In this document: positions 1 to 14,288 of the stretch, piece by piece
Layout of the letters: each line of letters begins with the position of its first letter
Position numbering within the stretch: the first letter of the stretch is position 1
Assembly (NCBI RefSeq): GCF_008831285.2
Contig: NC_045141.1
Location: forward strand, 21,730,742-21,794,741
DNA: 64,000 bases
DNA from: Nymphaea colorata
Lineage: Eukaryota > Streptophyta > Magnoliopsida > Nymphaeales > Nymphaeaceae
Direction: 5' to 3'
The notes under the pieces: model-generated
Database searches by the model: none
What the model saw: only the letters and a program-made list of their open reading frames with translations
What the model was told of the DNA's origin: nothing
Translations under genes and position numbers: made by a program

Positions 1-1219
<1,219 letters not shown>

Positions 1220-1287
1220 TCCCTCTCTCTCTCTCTCTCTCTCCCCACCCCCACTTCTCTCTCGCGCGCGCGCTCTCTCTCTCTTCT
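1220..1287 (+). promoter_or_regulatory. CT-rich tract with (CG)n core in the PABN 5' leader
   Basis: Runs of CT flank a CCCCACCCCC block and a short alternating CG tract, ending about 30 bp before the PABN ATG at 1316. Pyrimidine-rich patches near transcription starts are common in plant housekeeping genes. That this one is the core promoter or 5' UTR is an inference from position. Confidence 0.5.
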
Positions 1288-1315
1288 GAAGGTTGAAGCG
1301 GAGGCAGGTCGGGGC

Positions 1316-4300
1316 ATGGAGGGGCTGCCGGAAAATGAGGTCTATAGCGAGGACGGCGTGCAGGAGGAGGGCGAGATGGACGCGGATATGGTCGCAGCTG
1401 AAGACGGCGAGCCTTCATTTTCCAAGGTTAGAGTTAGGGTTTCTTTCATTTGCGACTCTTCGGCGCGGTTTCACAACACGGCAGAAATTGGATTTTTTTT
1501 ATTTAGGAATTGGGTCAGATGAAGAGGAGGCTTAAGGAGATCGAGGACGAGGCCGGTGCTCTCCGCGAAATGCAGGCCAAGATAGAGAAGGAGATGGGCC
1601 CAGGGCAAGGTGTGAGCAAATGTGTCGTTTTTTTTTGCTTATCCTGCGGAGATCCTTTTTCGTTCAGTTCGTTTTTGTAGAAAATTGATTTTTGAAATTT
1701 TTGTACACTTTAGTCTTGCTGAATTCCTTGTCAAGTTGCTTTTTGTGTGAACTGGTATCCTTTTTAGTGAGTTGAGATGTTGGTGTTTCCTAATTTTGTG
1801 TCAGTACACACTTGTTTAAGTTCAATACAATACTTTGTGATGGTGACTATTGAAAACAAGTTACAATCTGCATCTTTTTCTAGCTTGGTTGTGTTGTTTG
1901 TCAATGGTTTTAGAGCTGCGATACGTGAAATGGTCGTTCTTTCCGCAAGCTAATACGCCGTTATATTGGATTTATCTTCCCCTAGATATTAACACAATTG
2001 ATCCTCCTATTGGTTTTGAAAATGTGTGGTTGATTGGTATACGAATTTCCTGTAATCAAAAACTAAGTAGCTGTATTAAGACTGACTATAATAAGGTAAG
2101 GATTGGACATGCCTCTCTTGATTCTCTGCAGTTCATTTTCTCATCGTTCTTGCCACGGTCAATCTACTGGATCATAGGCACGTATATGTAGGTTTTCTCT
2201 ATTTTTCCTAGAACTAAATAGCTCATTGGTTATATAAATTTTTTGTTGCGCTTTTTGCTTCTAGGCACTTAGCTTTTTGAGAATCATAAGCCACCTGAGT
2301 ATTTGTCAAATTTACGGTGGGATAGAAATCTCACTGGTGCATTTCCGTGTTAGGTTTCTCAATAGTTTTGATGGGCTTGGAGACTGATGACCTGGCTGTA
2401 TGCTGATTTGTTTGTGTCTAATATCTTCATTACTTTACTCTAGCATGACCTAGCTATTCTTTTGTAAAGGCTGGAGGACTGGTTTGCTGGTCGGCCTGAT
2501 TCTTGGCCAATGGCCAGTAAAGGACTGATTTATCACCGAGAACTTCAAGAGGTTGACCTGATCATTATAGGACTGGGGCTGGTGCCAGGAAATGAAATTT
2601 TTCCAAAGCTATATATATGAAACTATCAACTGATCAGAATAACAAATAAAGTGTGTGTGTTTTGGTTTTAAATATCAAAAGCAAATAAAATTCGGAGATG
2701 TTAGATGGAAAAAACATAAAATTTTTTTGCAAGAATGAATTATTAAGGTATGAAGCTTATACCAATTTGGCTGCAGTCAGCTTAAGTTAAGAGATAAGAC
2801 TCAAAGGTAAGCTCACCCCAACATGGATGAGTTTGGATGGCTGTGGCTGATTTGACCTGCATAGTTGGCTACTGAATTTAGCGAGCTGGACTGCCTTACG
2901 CACCCTTGACAGTACGCAGTGCTTGCATGATGTAGGTGCTGAGAACAACTTGAAAAAGTATGTCATGTTTGCCTGTTTATGCTAGGTCTTGACGTGCAGA
3001 TGATAAATAATGAATAAGCTAGTGTCCAATGCTAATCTATATTAGTATATTCTAGGTCTACTTTGGGCTGAAGGACAATGTTTCAACCAGTGGCTTTGAA
3101 TAAATGATGAACATTGACCAAAATTTTTTAACAACTTCGGAAAATAACATTTTGAAAAAACGTGATACATTAATAAAATAACTGAAGATATTAGTGCATG
3201 GTATTTTTTGGTTATTTCTTTCTCGCTTGGTGGTGGAGTGCCAAGTACTTCAGCTTACATATGTAAAATGGCCACGTCCTAATTTTGGCAATATGTATGC
3301 GGAAAGTGCCATAGACAAATGTCAGGAATCAAGGTGAAAATGAAATGCTGTTCTATTTTTTTTGTTGATGAGCATTGTTGTCGTCAGTATTATGCTCAGT
3401 GGAGCATTCAGATCGTGATTAAGCTTTTGCTTGCATAAACCTTCTCTAGTGAAACCACTTGTTCTTGTTAAAACATTTGAAGCCATCAAGAGGTCACTGA
3501 ACATCCTGGGCAAGTAAGAGTGCCTTTCCAGATGAACCTTCTTTACTTACTCCAAAACAAACATCAAACATCAACTTCATCTTAAGTAGTGACCATGGAC
3601 CACTGGTTGCCATATGTGGGTCTAGCTTTTTATTTGAGTTGGCATTGAATGAGGTTTCATGAGATTTATTAGACTTTTAAGATTTATTTTGAGCTAATAG
3701 TTAATTCATTTGTCAAGTGGGAAGAAGAACTATCAGAAATCACAATCAATCTCAGTTAACTTAACCTGCCAATCTGCTGGTGCTTGAAGGTTTAAATGCA
3801 AGCATTATTTGATTGCCAACGGGAATTTCCTCTGACTTCCCTTGTGATCTTCTTTTGGGCGAACTGAAACAAGTTTGTTGGATCTATGTCCAATGGACGA
3901 TTGTGATTAAATTATTTTTTGATGGAGCTAACTGTTATCATTTAGTAAACGTTGCTCCATGAAATCTCAGATATGTTGACATCCTGTTCAAAAGATTAGT
4001 TGCTTTGTAAAATTTTAGACGTATTGTTAGTTTACATCAGAAATCACCATCTTGGTAATATGATTATGCTTGCTGACATAGGTCTGTATCTGTTTACCTT
4101 AGGTTGCATCGTCACTGGTATACTAGTGCAATTTCGCAAAATGCCTAATGTAATCCTTATCAGTTGGATACATAATGTAACAAAGATTTTTTTTTATTAA
4201 AAATTACATAAAAAAACTCAAAAGTAAGAAAATTTCATGGAAAAAATAGAAAAAAAAAATCTCTTTATGAAAACAAAATCACTGGTACATGTTTCCTACA

Positions 4301-7300
4301 ACATGGGTGTGCTCTCATTAGGAACAATTAAAATTGACTGCTTGCACCAATGTTATAAAAGGCGTAGCGTATCGCGTATCGGTCGGGCTGACCTATACGC
4401 TGTATCGTAACGTATCGTAAACGTAGCGTAGCGTATCGTAAAATTAATTTTTTAATTTTAAAAAATATTTAAAAATCAGAAAAAATAGAGAAAAATTATT
4501 AAAAATCTGAAAAAATAAACAAAAAATCAGAAATCAAGAAAAATATATTCAAATATAAAAAAGATCATACATAAGGAACATTCATGTGTGTCAACAACGC
4601 ATTCAAAAATTAGAAATTAGATATTCAAAATAACATAATAAGCATCCATCACAATTTTAAACTTGAAAATTTTATAGAATCTTAAGACTTAGAGTCTTAG
4701 GACTTTGAGTTTTAGGACTTATATTACATCACAATTTTATAAGTTCAAAACATATAGTTATCAACTTATCATCTTTCATGATTTAACGATAATATTTTCC
4801 AAATCGATGAATCCTTGGTTATTTTTGATGAAAATGTGCAAAATCTCTCCCTCCTACGTCTCTTGGAGTCTTTAAATACAAGAAGAGAGAGAGGGAGGAG
4901 TATTTTAACTTTAAAAAATAAAAAATTTTGTGTTTTAACCCGTATCGTACGACACGGGGGTGTATCGCCCGTATCGTACGATACGGCCCCCGTATCGCAC
5001 GTATCGTGCGATACGTGTACGATACAGACGCGTATCGTCTTTAAACAGCGTATCGTATAGGTTTTCTTGACCTATACGATACGTATCGTACGATACGCGT
5101 CCGTATCGTACGATACGGATAACATTGGCTTGCACTATTCTCAATACTTAAATGGGTGTCAAAATAAGTAAGTTTTTGTAGTGTATAACGTAATCCTTGG
5201 AGTCTTGAAACAATTTAGTGGTCATAAAATTTGGATATTTTTCTTTTGGAGAAATAGACACAAACAGTTGTAAAAGAACCACGAAAGTACTAATTTGTTG
5301 CATGAAGTCAACCCTAAACTTTATTGTTTTACTTTGAATTGTTCAAGAATGCCTTTTGTTACAAACTTAATGTGCAACTTGAAAAAATTATGTAACTTTC
5401 AGTTCAAAAAGAACTTTTTTTGTCACTTTCTTTTTTCTTTTGAAAGTGTAATCTAAGTTACAACCCACATGGTACCATATCATATGATACATGGGCATAT
5501 CGTGAGTTACATAGAAAGTATCATATTGTTACTTTGAAAGGTGTATCGTTTCATTTTTCTTCATAGTTATATTAATTAGACAACATAATGTATCATGTTT
5601 CATATGCTATGTTACATACAAGACCGACTTAATGAATTCACTTCACATGCTTAGCCATTACAAGTCATTGAATTATACACTATGCTCTGTACTTGATCAT
5701 GCAGCACCGTGGACACTATGAATACTTGTGCAATTTGTGAGAGGTAGGGAACATGGATGAAGGTATGGATGTGGGTGTGAGTACGGATTATGGATTCTGA
5801 CATAACAATTTTGGAAAATGTGGGTATGGAGCATGACGGAGTATTTATAGATATATCATACGTAATCCACGCAAATTCAAAATTTATTGCTGCTGAGGAA
5901 GGAGGAAGAAGCCATTGATTGAGGAGGGGGAATGAAGGCTTCAAGGAGACAAAAGAGGGCAGCGATGTGTTATTTTAATACTTAAAAGTGATCATTTTTT
6001 ATAGGTCTGTGCTGGACCTGGTCCAACATGTACCCAATTGCCCAGTCTTTCCTGTTGTAAAAAAACAGCATGCCACCATGGGTATGCCTAGGCAAGTCCT
6101 ATTCCGATGGTACTTGGTGTAAGAGCCTTATTGATAGATGCCTTGATGCTCTAGTTCTGACTCTGTATGTTCTTTGGGGTTTTGACAAGGAGAATGCTTT
6201 AGGCCACATGTTGATGGGATGAGTTTGTTCAAATGAAAAGAAAGTTCTCTATTATGGATCTAAAATCTTGTTTTTCTTATGATTAGGCTTTTATGATATA
6301 TAAGAAGCCTGTTGGTTTTGAAGGAGACTGCATTTACTTCTAAAAGTGGACATTTGCATGCTCATGCACATCTTTGAAATTGTCTCCAAAAGATTCACTA
6401 AAATGTAGTCATACATGCTCATGTAAATTTGCAATCCCTGCTTTAGCAGTGGTTGTTTGGATGCTAGACATGTCTGCACATGCTTTCTCTGGGGATTAGA
6501 TACTGAACATTCCTCAGTAGTTTAATTTCTCTTTCTGACCATTGACCAAGTGATGCTTTTGCAGATTCTTCTAGTGCTGCAGCAACACAAGCAAGCAAAG
6601 AGGAGGTGGATGCCAGGTCCATCTATGTTGGCAACGTGAGTTCCAAAATGTGTCTCTCTCTTGAATCTAATTGCTTATCAATTTGTTTCTTTGATGTAGA
6701 TCTATGTTGGGCTAATGAGTTTTGCTTATCTATTGTTTTAAAGTTTTTTAAAGATATTTTTTAGATACGGTTGGCATAATAAGGTTTATGGGGAACTTCT
6801 CAATTCTGGTGCTTATAACGTATGAGGATGAAATTGGGTTTGTAATGTGTCTGGATTTGCTACAAGGACAAAAGTGATTCATGTGAAGCCAGTACGACAT
6901 TGTCCAATTCCCTTGTGTTGTATATACTCTCCTTTCTGAGGTGACACATGGATCTTTTCTTGGTTTTGTTGGACTTGCCAAACTATCTATACTGAAAATA
7001 AAAAGGACATATATGGATATGGTGAAACTATAAGAGCAAATGCTCTTATTATTTAGTTCCTAATAGGAAGGTATATGACCAGGTATGAAATAAAATCATA
7101 TATACCAAATCTGTTCATCTTAATACCTGACCACCTAATTGAAGCACGTCAAGAAGTGTCATCCTGTGCCTATACCTGAGGTGATTATCAGAGGATTATA
7201 CTTACTGTTGTTTGTGCTAAGCAACAGATGCCACCACATCGTCAAAGGCCATCGCCAGTGCATAGGAGACGGAGAAGTGGGATACAATCAAGAGGTGCTG

Positions 7301-8953
7301 AGGTAGTGGTGTTGTGGTCATACCATGCTTGATTTAGGAGCGGTGGAGAATCTGTATATGAGCTGAACAGATGGTCAGGGTTTCTGAAGGCTCTGCTTGT
7401 ACAGCAAGCTAACTCAAAGCCCTTGGATATGAGGTATCCTGAATGCTGATTTTGTTGTGGAAATACCTATCCAAAGATCACGGCATGCAGAAAAGGGTGA
7501 AACTAACTTTTTTGTTGTGATGATATTCCATGCTATCTAACTTAGCAATTCAAATCCAGCATATAACAGGTCTTTTACAGAATAAAAAATTATCATGAAG
7601 TTCATGCCGTTGATAAAACTTCAGTTTATACAAATTCACTATATCGAGTTAACTTGTCGTTCAAAAATGTCAGGTGGATTATGCTTGTACACCAGAGGAA
7701 GTCCAGCAGCATTTCCAGTCATGTGGTACAGTCAATAGAGTGACCATTTTGACAGACAAATTTGGCCAGCCCAAGGGCTTTGCTTATGTTGAGTTTGATG
7801 AAACTGATGCTGTCCAGAATGCGCTCCTCTTAAATGAGTCCGAGTTGCATGGCCGCCAGTTAAAGGTTCATTTTGGTTTAGCTTCCATGTTACTTGATGG
7901 GTATCTATTATGCTGGTCTTCAGGAGAGTTTCTATTTGTTGGCAGGTGTCAGCAAAAAGAACAAACGTCCCTGGAATGAAACAATACAGAGGTCGGCGGC
8001 CAAACCCATACTTTGGTTCTCGATTTCAGAGGCCCTTTGCGCCGGCTGTATATTCTCCTTATGGATATGGGTAAGCTCAGCTTTTTATTTTCCCTTTTTG
8101 TTGGTTAGTAGGAACTCATCATGCATTTTATGTCAAGTGATAGTGCACTAGGTGATGCGGTCCTTTTTGAAGTGTTTTGCCGACCTCTTATTTTCTTGTC
8201 CCTTTGGATGCATCCGATAAATGTTGGAAGCTTCGTTAGATGATATTACAAACTTCTCAGACTAAGGACAGGACTTCCCACCCTATCACTGGCAATGCTG
8301 GAATGCATGTGCTGGTAGTAGTAAACTGCACAATTGGCACATCCAGCTTTGATTGTGCCTAGAATGAGCAGACTGTTAGTTGCAGAATGAATATGTTAAG
8401 TCTGTCTGCCTCAATGGAATTCAAAATGAAGTGCTGTTTCCACAATGGGTACACGACGACACATACTTGTTTCACAAGATACTCTGTGGGTTGTTTGAAG
8501 GTTATTAACTTTTGGTACCCTTGATGGTGCATACTCTCTAGCGGTCTGATCAGTTTTCCAATTTCCACTGGATGTTTTCTGGATAACTGTAGTACTGTAC
8601 ATTTATCATCTCCATCTCTCCTACTGAGAACATACATCAGACTGCAGAGGAATTTCTGATGAGTGATGACCACGCCGGGTTTGTAAAGTCATCTAAGATT
8701 CTAAAGGCAACTGCTCACAGTGTGCCAAAGCTACAAAAGGTAATAAAAGAAAATCATTAGGGTTATTTAACGAAACAATAGCTGCAGCCGGGTTGTTGGA
8801 TGAAACAATAGCTGCAGCCATAGCCCATAGGTTTCAGCCGCAAGTATCGTTCTCTTAAGTGTAACAAAGACAAGTTCCTCACAATTCAATTGTCTTGTAC
8901 ACAGGAAGGCTCCTCGATTCAGGCGTCCAATGAGGTACAGGCCTTACTATTGA
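1316..8953 (+). CDS. PABN: Nuclear polyadenylate-binding protein (PABN/PABPN1-like), 216 aa
   Basis: Six exons: 1316-1426, 1507-1609, 6565-6635, 7674-7865, 7946-8070 and 8905-8953 (651 nt including stop). The family binds growing poly(A) tails in the nucleus and helps control tail length. The N-terminus (residues 1-37) is Glu/Asp-rich. Residues 38-70 form the coiled-coil-like segment typical of the family ([20 protein letters not shown]). One RRM spans about 89-165, with RNP2 IYVGNV at 91-96 and RNP1 KGFAYVEF at 129-136. The Arg/Tyr-rich tail ends in RPMRYRPYY, the family signature. Length matches plant PABN proteins (about 215-230 aa). The ATG at 1316 is the first after the CT-rich leader. 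The 4.95-kb second intron contains a hAT-type element. All splice sites are GT-AG and the frame is intact, so the gene looks functional. Confidence 0.93.
4348..5127. mobile_element. Non-autonomous hAT-type DNA transposon (780 bp) with CGTATCG arrays
   Basis: The element begins CAATGTTAT and ends ATAACATTG, perfect 9-bp terminal inverted repeats. It is flanked by an exact 8-bp duplication, GCTTGCAC, at 4340-4347 and 5128-5135. An 8-bp target duplication and CA-N-N-G-type termini are hallmarks of the hAT superfamily. Both ends carry dense subterminal copies of CGTATCG and its complement; the right end includes two perfect 18-bp palindromes (4969-4986 and 5101-5118). The core is AT-rich and has no transposase. 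It sits in PABN intron 2. Subterminal repeats of this kind usually bind hAT transposase; that role here is inferred. Confidence 0.87.
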
Positions 8954-11900
8954 CGACAGTTTTCAAGCTGACAGAATTCGAATGTATTGTCACTTCAGCA
9001 ATTTTACATCATCTTGTAAACACATTATTATGCCCTTCTACTTGGATCAAAGTGATTTTTTCGGCTTTTGTAACGTGCAACTTAAGTCTAAGATGTTTCA
9101 CTGATTAATTTACAGTTGAAATGGCTTTTTCTTCAAAATTTCCTCTTCTACAGCAGTGTTTGGTTAGCATAATACGTGTCCCTATGTTCAAATTGCTCCT
9201 TTTTTTTATTTTGCTGCTAGTTTATGGCAATCATTCTACTGAAGTATTACTAAATTTTCGATGAAATCTGGTCGCCGAGAAGACTACTGTGAAATTGCCT
9301 ATTTTTACTTGTTCCCCTTTATCTGGTCTGATTAATCTTAGACCAACATTTTAGGTTCAGTTAATATGTTTGGCTGGTGGTTTTGGAAGCCAGTTGGTAT
9401 CGCTGACCGTGACTGCTCATCCTACCTACTAGGCAACTGTACTTTCACTGGTGGATGAAATCTTAGGTTCCATCAGCCTCCTGTTAAAATATCCAATTAA
9501 TAGGAGAACATAGTATACTAGTATTACTTATCTTTTCCGTTTTTCATTCCTCCTGTTGTAAAGAAAAGAAGAAAGATTCTCAACGCCATCGGTTGCATGT
9601 CGTCTAACGTTGATGGGTTTGTGCTGGCTGTGTTCGTAGAGTGATATTAACTGGATCGGACTTTTGTATACAAACTCAACTTCAGATCCTATTGGGCTTT
9701 CCATGAGAATGCAGGAATGTAACTGGACTGGATACAAACGACGGTTGATCTCATTCTTTAATACGTTTAGTCGAATCTGGTAAGGGAGTTCAGATTTTAT
9801 TAGATTCTTGTTACGGATGCAGTTTGAATACCAAAATTCAAATTTGAGTCTGAGATATGACTGGTCCAATAAATATATGACCTGGTTACATATAAATATT
9901 AAATCTCATAATAGTTGGATCTTGAAAAAAGGAAGGTCCATATATTAACCAAACTCCCTGCTCTCCTCCTTATCTATAATGATGCATGCAGCAACTGTAT
10001 CTCTTGATCTAGACCATAGAGGGGCCATCAGGTGATAGATGTTTTTCAGTATTTGGCTATTATTTTAGTCATCATACCTTATTCGTCGTTTTCATTGTCA
10101 TCTCCTACGTATTTCAACCGGTACCTGTCAAAGTTATCACAATCATCGTTTTTTTTATTTATGTTTTCTCCCGTTCACTTCCTATACGCCATCTCTTATT
10201 ACAGTAGGGTCGGTCGTTCGCCAAAGTTTTACCATCGTCACCGCCATCCATCGTGATCAGCTGCCATTTCCTATCCACCTCATTTCCACTACTGAACGGT
10301 GTCCACTTGATAACGCTCCTTTCCTTCGCGCCGTTTGTTTTTTTGGTTCACCGCCTTGAATGTGCTGCAATCGATATAACAAGTGCGGTTGGATTGGTCA
10401 GGTAGAGTTTGCCGAGTGGCGCATCAAAGAAGGTGGTGGTCGTGCTGATGGTGGGCAGCGGAATGAGCGAGGTGCCTGCCATAGCAAGTGGTGAAATAAA
10501 CGGCGAGGAATTAAAAGGTTTGGTAGTGGAGATGGTGATGGACGAGAAGTGGTGAACAGCGAAAAGTGGTAGTAAATTCGAGGGGCTGATATATGATATA
10601 GGGGAAGCGATGAACAGTAAAAAATAGGCTGTGGGAAGAAATTGCTGCCGGATTCATATGCTTTCTTTGTGTCGTGGTTGGCCTATGTCCATTTTTACAA
10701 AGTCACGGACCTTACGGCAGCATTAAACCACAGACAAGAAGCAGGAATTTCGGAGAAGCCACCGCACTGCTGACAACCGCCCACCTCCACCTCCACCTCC
10801 ACCGCCTCCTGCTCCTCCTCCACCACGACCACGTGATTGTACCGGCCACCACCACCGACGCCACGCTCTCCACCATTCCCCTTTTATGCTCCACCACCAC
10901 CAAAAGGCAATGCGCTCACCACTTACTGTTTCTTTATTTCTTTGTTTAATATCGCCACGACAAAACAAGCTCCGTGACCAACCACCCACCATCACCACCA
11001 CCATTATCACCACCAAACCTCATCCCCCCTACCACCTCCACCACTAGACGCCATCTCAGCTCAACCGCCCAAGCCCATTGCTCATCTCCCCACAAATAGC
11101 CACCTCCACCGGTCGCATTCACCACACTTCCGTGCCCCACCCTCTCCATCACCACGGCCATTATTCATCCCATTCACATGGTTGATGCCGTTGCCACCAC
11201 CCCCCACCTCTCCTCAGCTAAACCCACATCCTTCCCCACCTTCCTACCATCAGTGTCAGCACCTACGCCCACCAACAGCAACCACCAACTCCAATATCCA
11301 AAAGAAGGATTACCATAGAGAGATACGCAAGAACATGTGATTAGAAACTTCTTCATTACGGATAATGAGAATGGTCATTCTGCATATCATCCCCGAATTA
11401 AGATATGGTCAAAATCTGTGTGTTGCCCATCAAAATCCAGACAAAAGGCTCTTGTAGCCGAGCAATTAGACGAGGTGAAATGAGTGGTGACCTGATTTCC
11501 ACTCATGATATCCCTATACTAACCAAACCATCTCTCTCTCTCCCCCCTTCAAATTCCCTGAAAGGGGGCAAATTACCTTCATATTTTACTGGAAGCAGAT
11601 GATAATCAAGATTTCCAAAAACTCGGAAATGAAACATGGGAAAACTTTATCATACAACAATTGCTTGGTAATCGCAAGGTTGCAGACAAGGAAAAACCTC
11701 GTCATATAATAATTTTTTTTACAATAACAACGGCTAGTTGCATCTACAGCAGTTACAATCATGGCTGACTTGTGCTGTTTACTTGAATAAAGCGACCACC
11801 ACCAGGACGTAAAACTACCAAGAGATTTACGGAAAATATGATGGACAAGATTCAAGTCACGATTTGATGCCTAGCATTACCACTAGATCCTTAATTCCTG

Positions 11901-13314
11901 CTGGCAAAAAATAGAGTCAAATCTCATCGGATCTGTTCTTGACCAAAGCCGCATTCTTGAGGACGGTATCCAATGGCAAGATGGTTTCACCCTCGCTAGA
12001 AATTAAATTTCATATTACCAATTGATAATAATTATCATGTTATTATGGGCAACTGAATAATCCACCAACTAGAATCTTCAAGTCGTTGGTCACCACCGCG
12101 GGTGATGCATGGAGATAGCATGAACTGAGTAGCATCTGCTCCTGCTCAATCCATAGCAGAAAAGCAGGCTTATCTTCAGATACTTCAGAAAAAGATTTCG
12201 TGTAATATGACAATTTTGTTTTCAGGCACTCTTCGATAATATCCTCGTATTTTCAGTTACCACTTCTAAGTCAGGACACAAACCTGCAGTCTCGACTTTA
12301 CAACTTGCAAAGAGTAGTCAAAACCAAGACAAACTTCTCAAACCTTGTTTTTTTTTTTTCTCAATATAATTGTTTTGAGGATCACAGCGAAGGTTTTCCT
12401 TACAGGATTAATGCAAATGAAGAATCACAACAGTCATCAAAATTATGCAGCAGGGCGTCTACGATGAATAACTTTGTGCTTCAAGGAGGGAGGAAATGAC
12501 CGTGGACAAACTACAGGAAAAGCAAACTGAAATTAGATTCTTCATGAGGAAGAATTATCAACCTGGGCCATTTATGCATCAAATTGGTAGAAAGGTTAAC
12601 AATGTGCAAGATATTTTATCATTTGAACGTCAACATTTAGTTGCGATCAAGCACACGATTTCATGTTCGAAGAACTTATCCACTAGAATTAAGAGGGCAG
12701 ATGGCAACAGCATATTCAGCCTTGCAAAAACTAAAGATAGCTCACATAAAGCATGCTGCTGGGAATTTATCAAACAGAAAAGGTACGATGGTTTCCACAG
12801 ATCAAATAGAGATTACGGGAACTTGGAAAACCAAATTATTGGATGTTTCAACTCGATCTTATTGGATATGCATGGCTGAATTCACATTGTGGCATCAAAT
12901 TTCCCTCAGAATTGCCTCTGCTGACGGGAAAACAGGAAGAAGAAAAAAAAGAAACTGGTGTGCCATCTTTTACCGCTTTTGTGCAACAGAGCACTTTCAA
13001 GTTCCTCAACCGCTCTCAACTCGTCCTTCACCTTCATCATGTCCACCATAGGGCAAACGATAAACACCACTCCTTATATCGATTTCAAATGCCATATCGA
13101 TCTTATCCTTCCACTCCAAAATAATCGTGTTTTCGCCAGCAAAATCCCGATAGAATTCTGTGCCAGGGGTTCAATTTCCTCGAAAGGAATCAGCAAGAAG
13201 GTGGCAACTTTCAGTCTCTGCGAGAGCACCTATGTCAACTTCTCACCAAACCAGCAAATGGCGACAGGAGACACCAAATTCCAAAAGATTCTAAACGCAC
13301 ATCCAGAATCTCCC
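8954..13314. other. Intergenic, no gene recognised
   Basis: The first few hundred bases are probably the PABN 3' UTR. The rest is AT-rich unique sequence plus a CCACC-rich low-complexity block at 10776-11260. Open frames at 12305-13320 on the plus strand show no family motif and overlap one another, and the last part is probably the 3' flank of the minus-strand trihelix gene. I see no RNA gene. Confidence 0.5.
10776..11260. repeat. CCACC-type low-complexity tract
   Basis: The plus strand is dominated by CCA, CCACC and CACCAC units with few G residues, giving Gly/Trp-rich frames on the minus strand. The composition, absence of domains and lack of a consistent frame argue against a gene. Confidence 0.7.
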
Positions 13315-14130
13315 TTATGAATCAGGTGAAGACATCCTCTTGAGCTTCTTTTTCGCGTAGAGCGCGTCAGCGAACACGTCTGCAATCTGCTGCTGAGACT
13401 CAATTATCATCTCCGTCCGCTTCATCTCCATCTCCATCCTCATCCTTTCCACCTCTCTCATCATCTCCATCTTCATCTGCTCCAACTTCATGAATCCATC
13501 GCCCAGAGACTTGATCGCCGACGTCAGTTCCGAGATTGGGTTCGTTTGCTTAAACCCCAACTTCGACGAGGAGCAGCTCCGAAATACCCTGGGTAGGAAG
13601 TCGGTCTCTCCGGGATCGGGGCAGTGATCGCCAGCCGTCTCCCGAGCCGCAGAAGCAGTACGGCCATCGAGCGGAACCCTGAGTTTGCCATTAGACATTA
13701 AGAAATGGAGGCTTCTGGTGTTAGCGGTGCCATTCTCCGTGGTGTTATCAGAGTCTTCCTTGGGCGGCGGCAGCGAGACCTTGGGGGGTCCGTTTTCCAT
13801 GAGGTCCATCTTCTTGAAGAAGATCCAAGGAGAATTGTCGGTGAAGCCCTTCTGTTTGTCCGTCCTGTACCTCTTGCGGAGCTTCTCCATCTTGTGACGG
13901 CATTGGGTGGAGGTCTTGGTTTGCTCCGGAAAGCCGCAGCGGAGACGCACCGCCTCCGCCACCTCCTCCCAATGGGAGGCCCTAAGTTGCCCCCTCTTGA
14001 GGGAGTACCACTTCCCCTGGTAGGCGTCGATGAGGTTGCTGGTTTCCTCGTGCGTCCATGGACCAGGAATTATCCTCCTAGCTTGGGCCGGCGGTGACGG
14101 CTCCCCCCCAGATGAAGAAGAGGCAGCCAT
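13315..14130 (-). CDS. Trihelix (Myb/SANT-like) transcription factor, 271 aa, intronless
   Basis: A single open frame runs from ATG 14130 to TAA 13315. The frame stays open upstream but has no earlier ATG, and the chosen start has a good context (ATGGCTGCC). Residues about 23-95 form a trihelix DNA-binding domain: PGPWTHEETSNLIDAY, then a second Trp in SHWEEVAEAV, then TSTQCRHKMEKLRKRYR. The C-terminal 60 residues, EQMKMEMMREVERM and on, are a Met/Glu/Arg-rich coiled coil ending in a basic AKKKLKRM. This layout fits the SIP1/ASIL (ENAP-like) branch of nuclear repressors, usually 250-400 aa and intronless. The middle is Ser/Pro-rich and low in conservation. CT-rich tracts on the plus strand just upstream (14177-14285) would be a GA-rich leader. 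Target genes cannot be inferred. Confidence 0.88.
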   Translation of the reverse strand: MAASSSSGGEPSPPAQARRIIPGPWTHEETSNLIDAYQGKWYSLKRGQLRASHWEEVAEAVRLRCGFPEQTKTSTQCRHKMEKLRKRYRTDKQKGFTDNSPWIFFKKMDLMENGPPKVSLPPPKEDSDNTTENGTANTRSLHFLMSNGKLRVPLDGRTASAARETAGDHCPDPGETDFLPRVFRSCSSSKLGFKQTNPISELTSAIKSLGDGFMKLEQMKMEMMREVERMRMEMEMKRTEMIIESQQQIADVFADALYAKKKLKRMSSPDS

Positions 14131-14252
14131 TCTAAGCGGAAGCGGATGGTAGTGCTGGAAGTACAAGGAGGTTCGCTTCTTCCCTCTCTCTCTCTCCCCC
14201 TCCCCTCAGGTAACAAAGTCCAATGGTAGCGATCCTGTTTGCTCAAACCGAC

Positions 14253-14288
14253 TCACTCTCTCTCTCTCTCTCTCTCTTCCTCTCTTGG
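14253..14288. repeat. (CT)n microsatellite upstream of the trihelix gene
   Basis: About 14 CT units with a short interruption. It reads as GA repeats on the strand of the trihelix gene and lies about 125 bp before its ATG, so it may fall in the promoter or leader. Confidence 0.85.

Noticed and set aside
4348-5127. CRISPR-like or satellite array of CGTATCG units
   Set aside because: Units are palindromic, irregularly spaced and limited to the ends of one element with an 8-bp duplication in a plant nuclear intron; hAT explains them.
10674-11356. Several overlapping open frames rich in Thr/His/Leu or Gly/Trp
   Set aside because: Produced by the CCACC low-complexity tract; no consistent frame or domain.
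12305-13320. A run of plus-strand open frames upstream of the trihelix stop
   Set aside because: Overlapping frames with no family motif; probably 3' UTR antisense and spacer.
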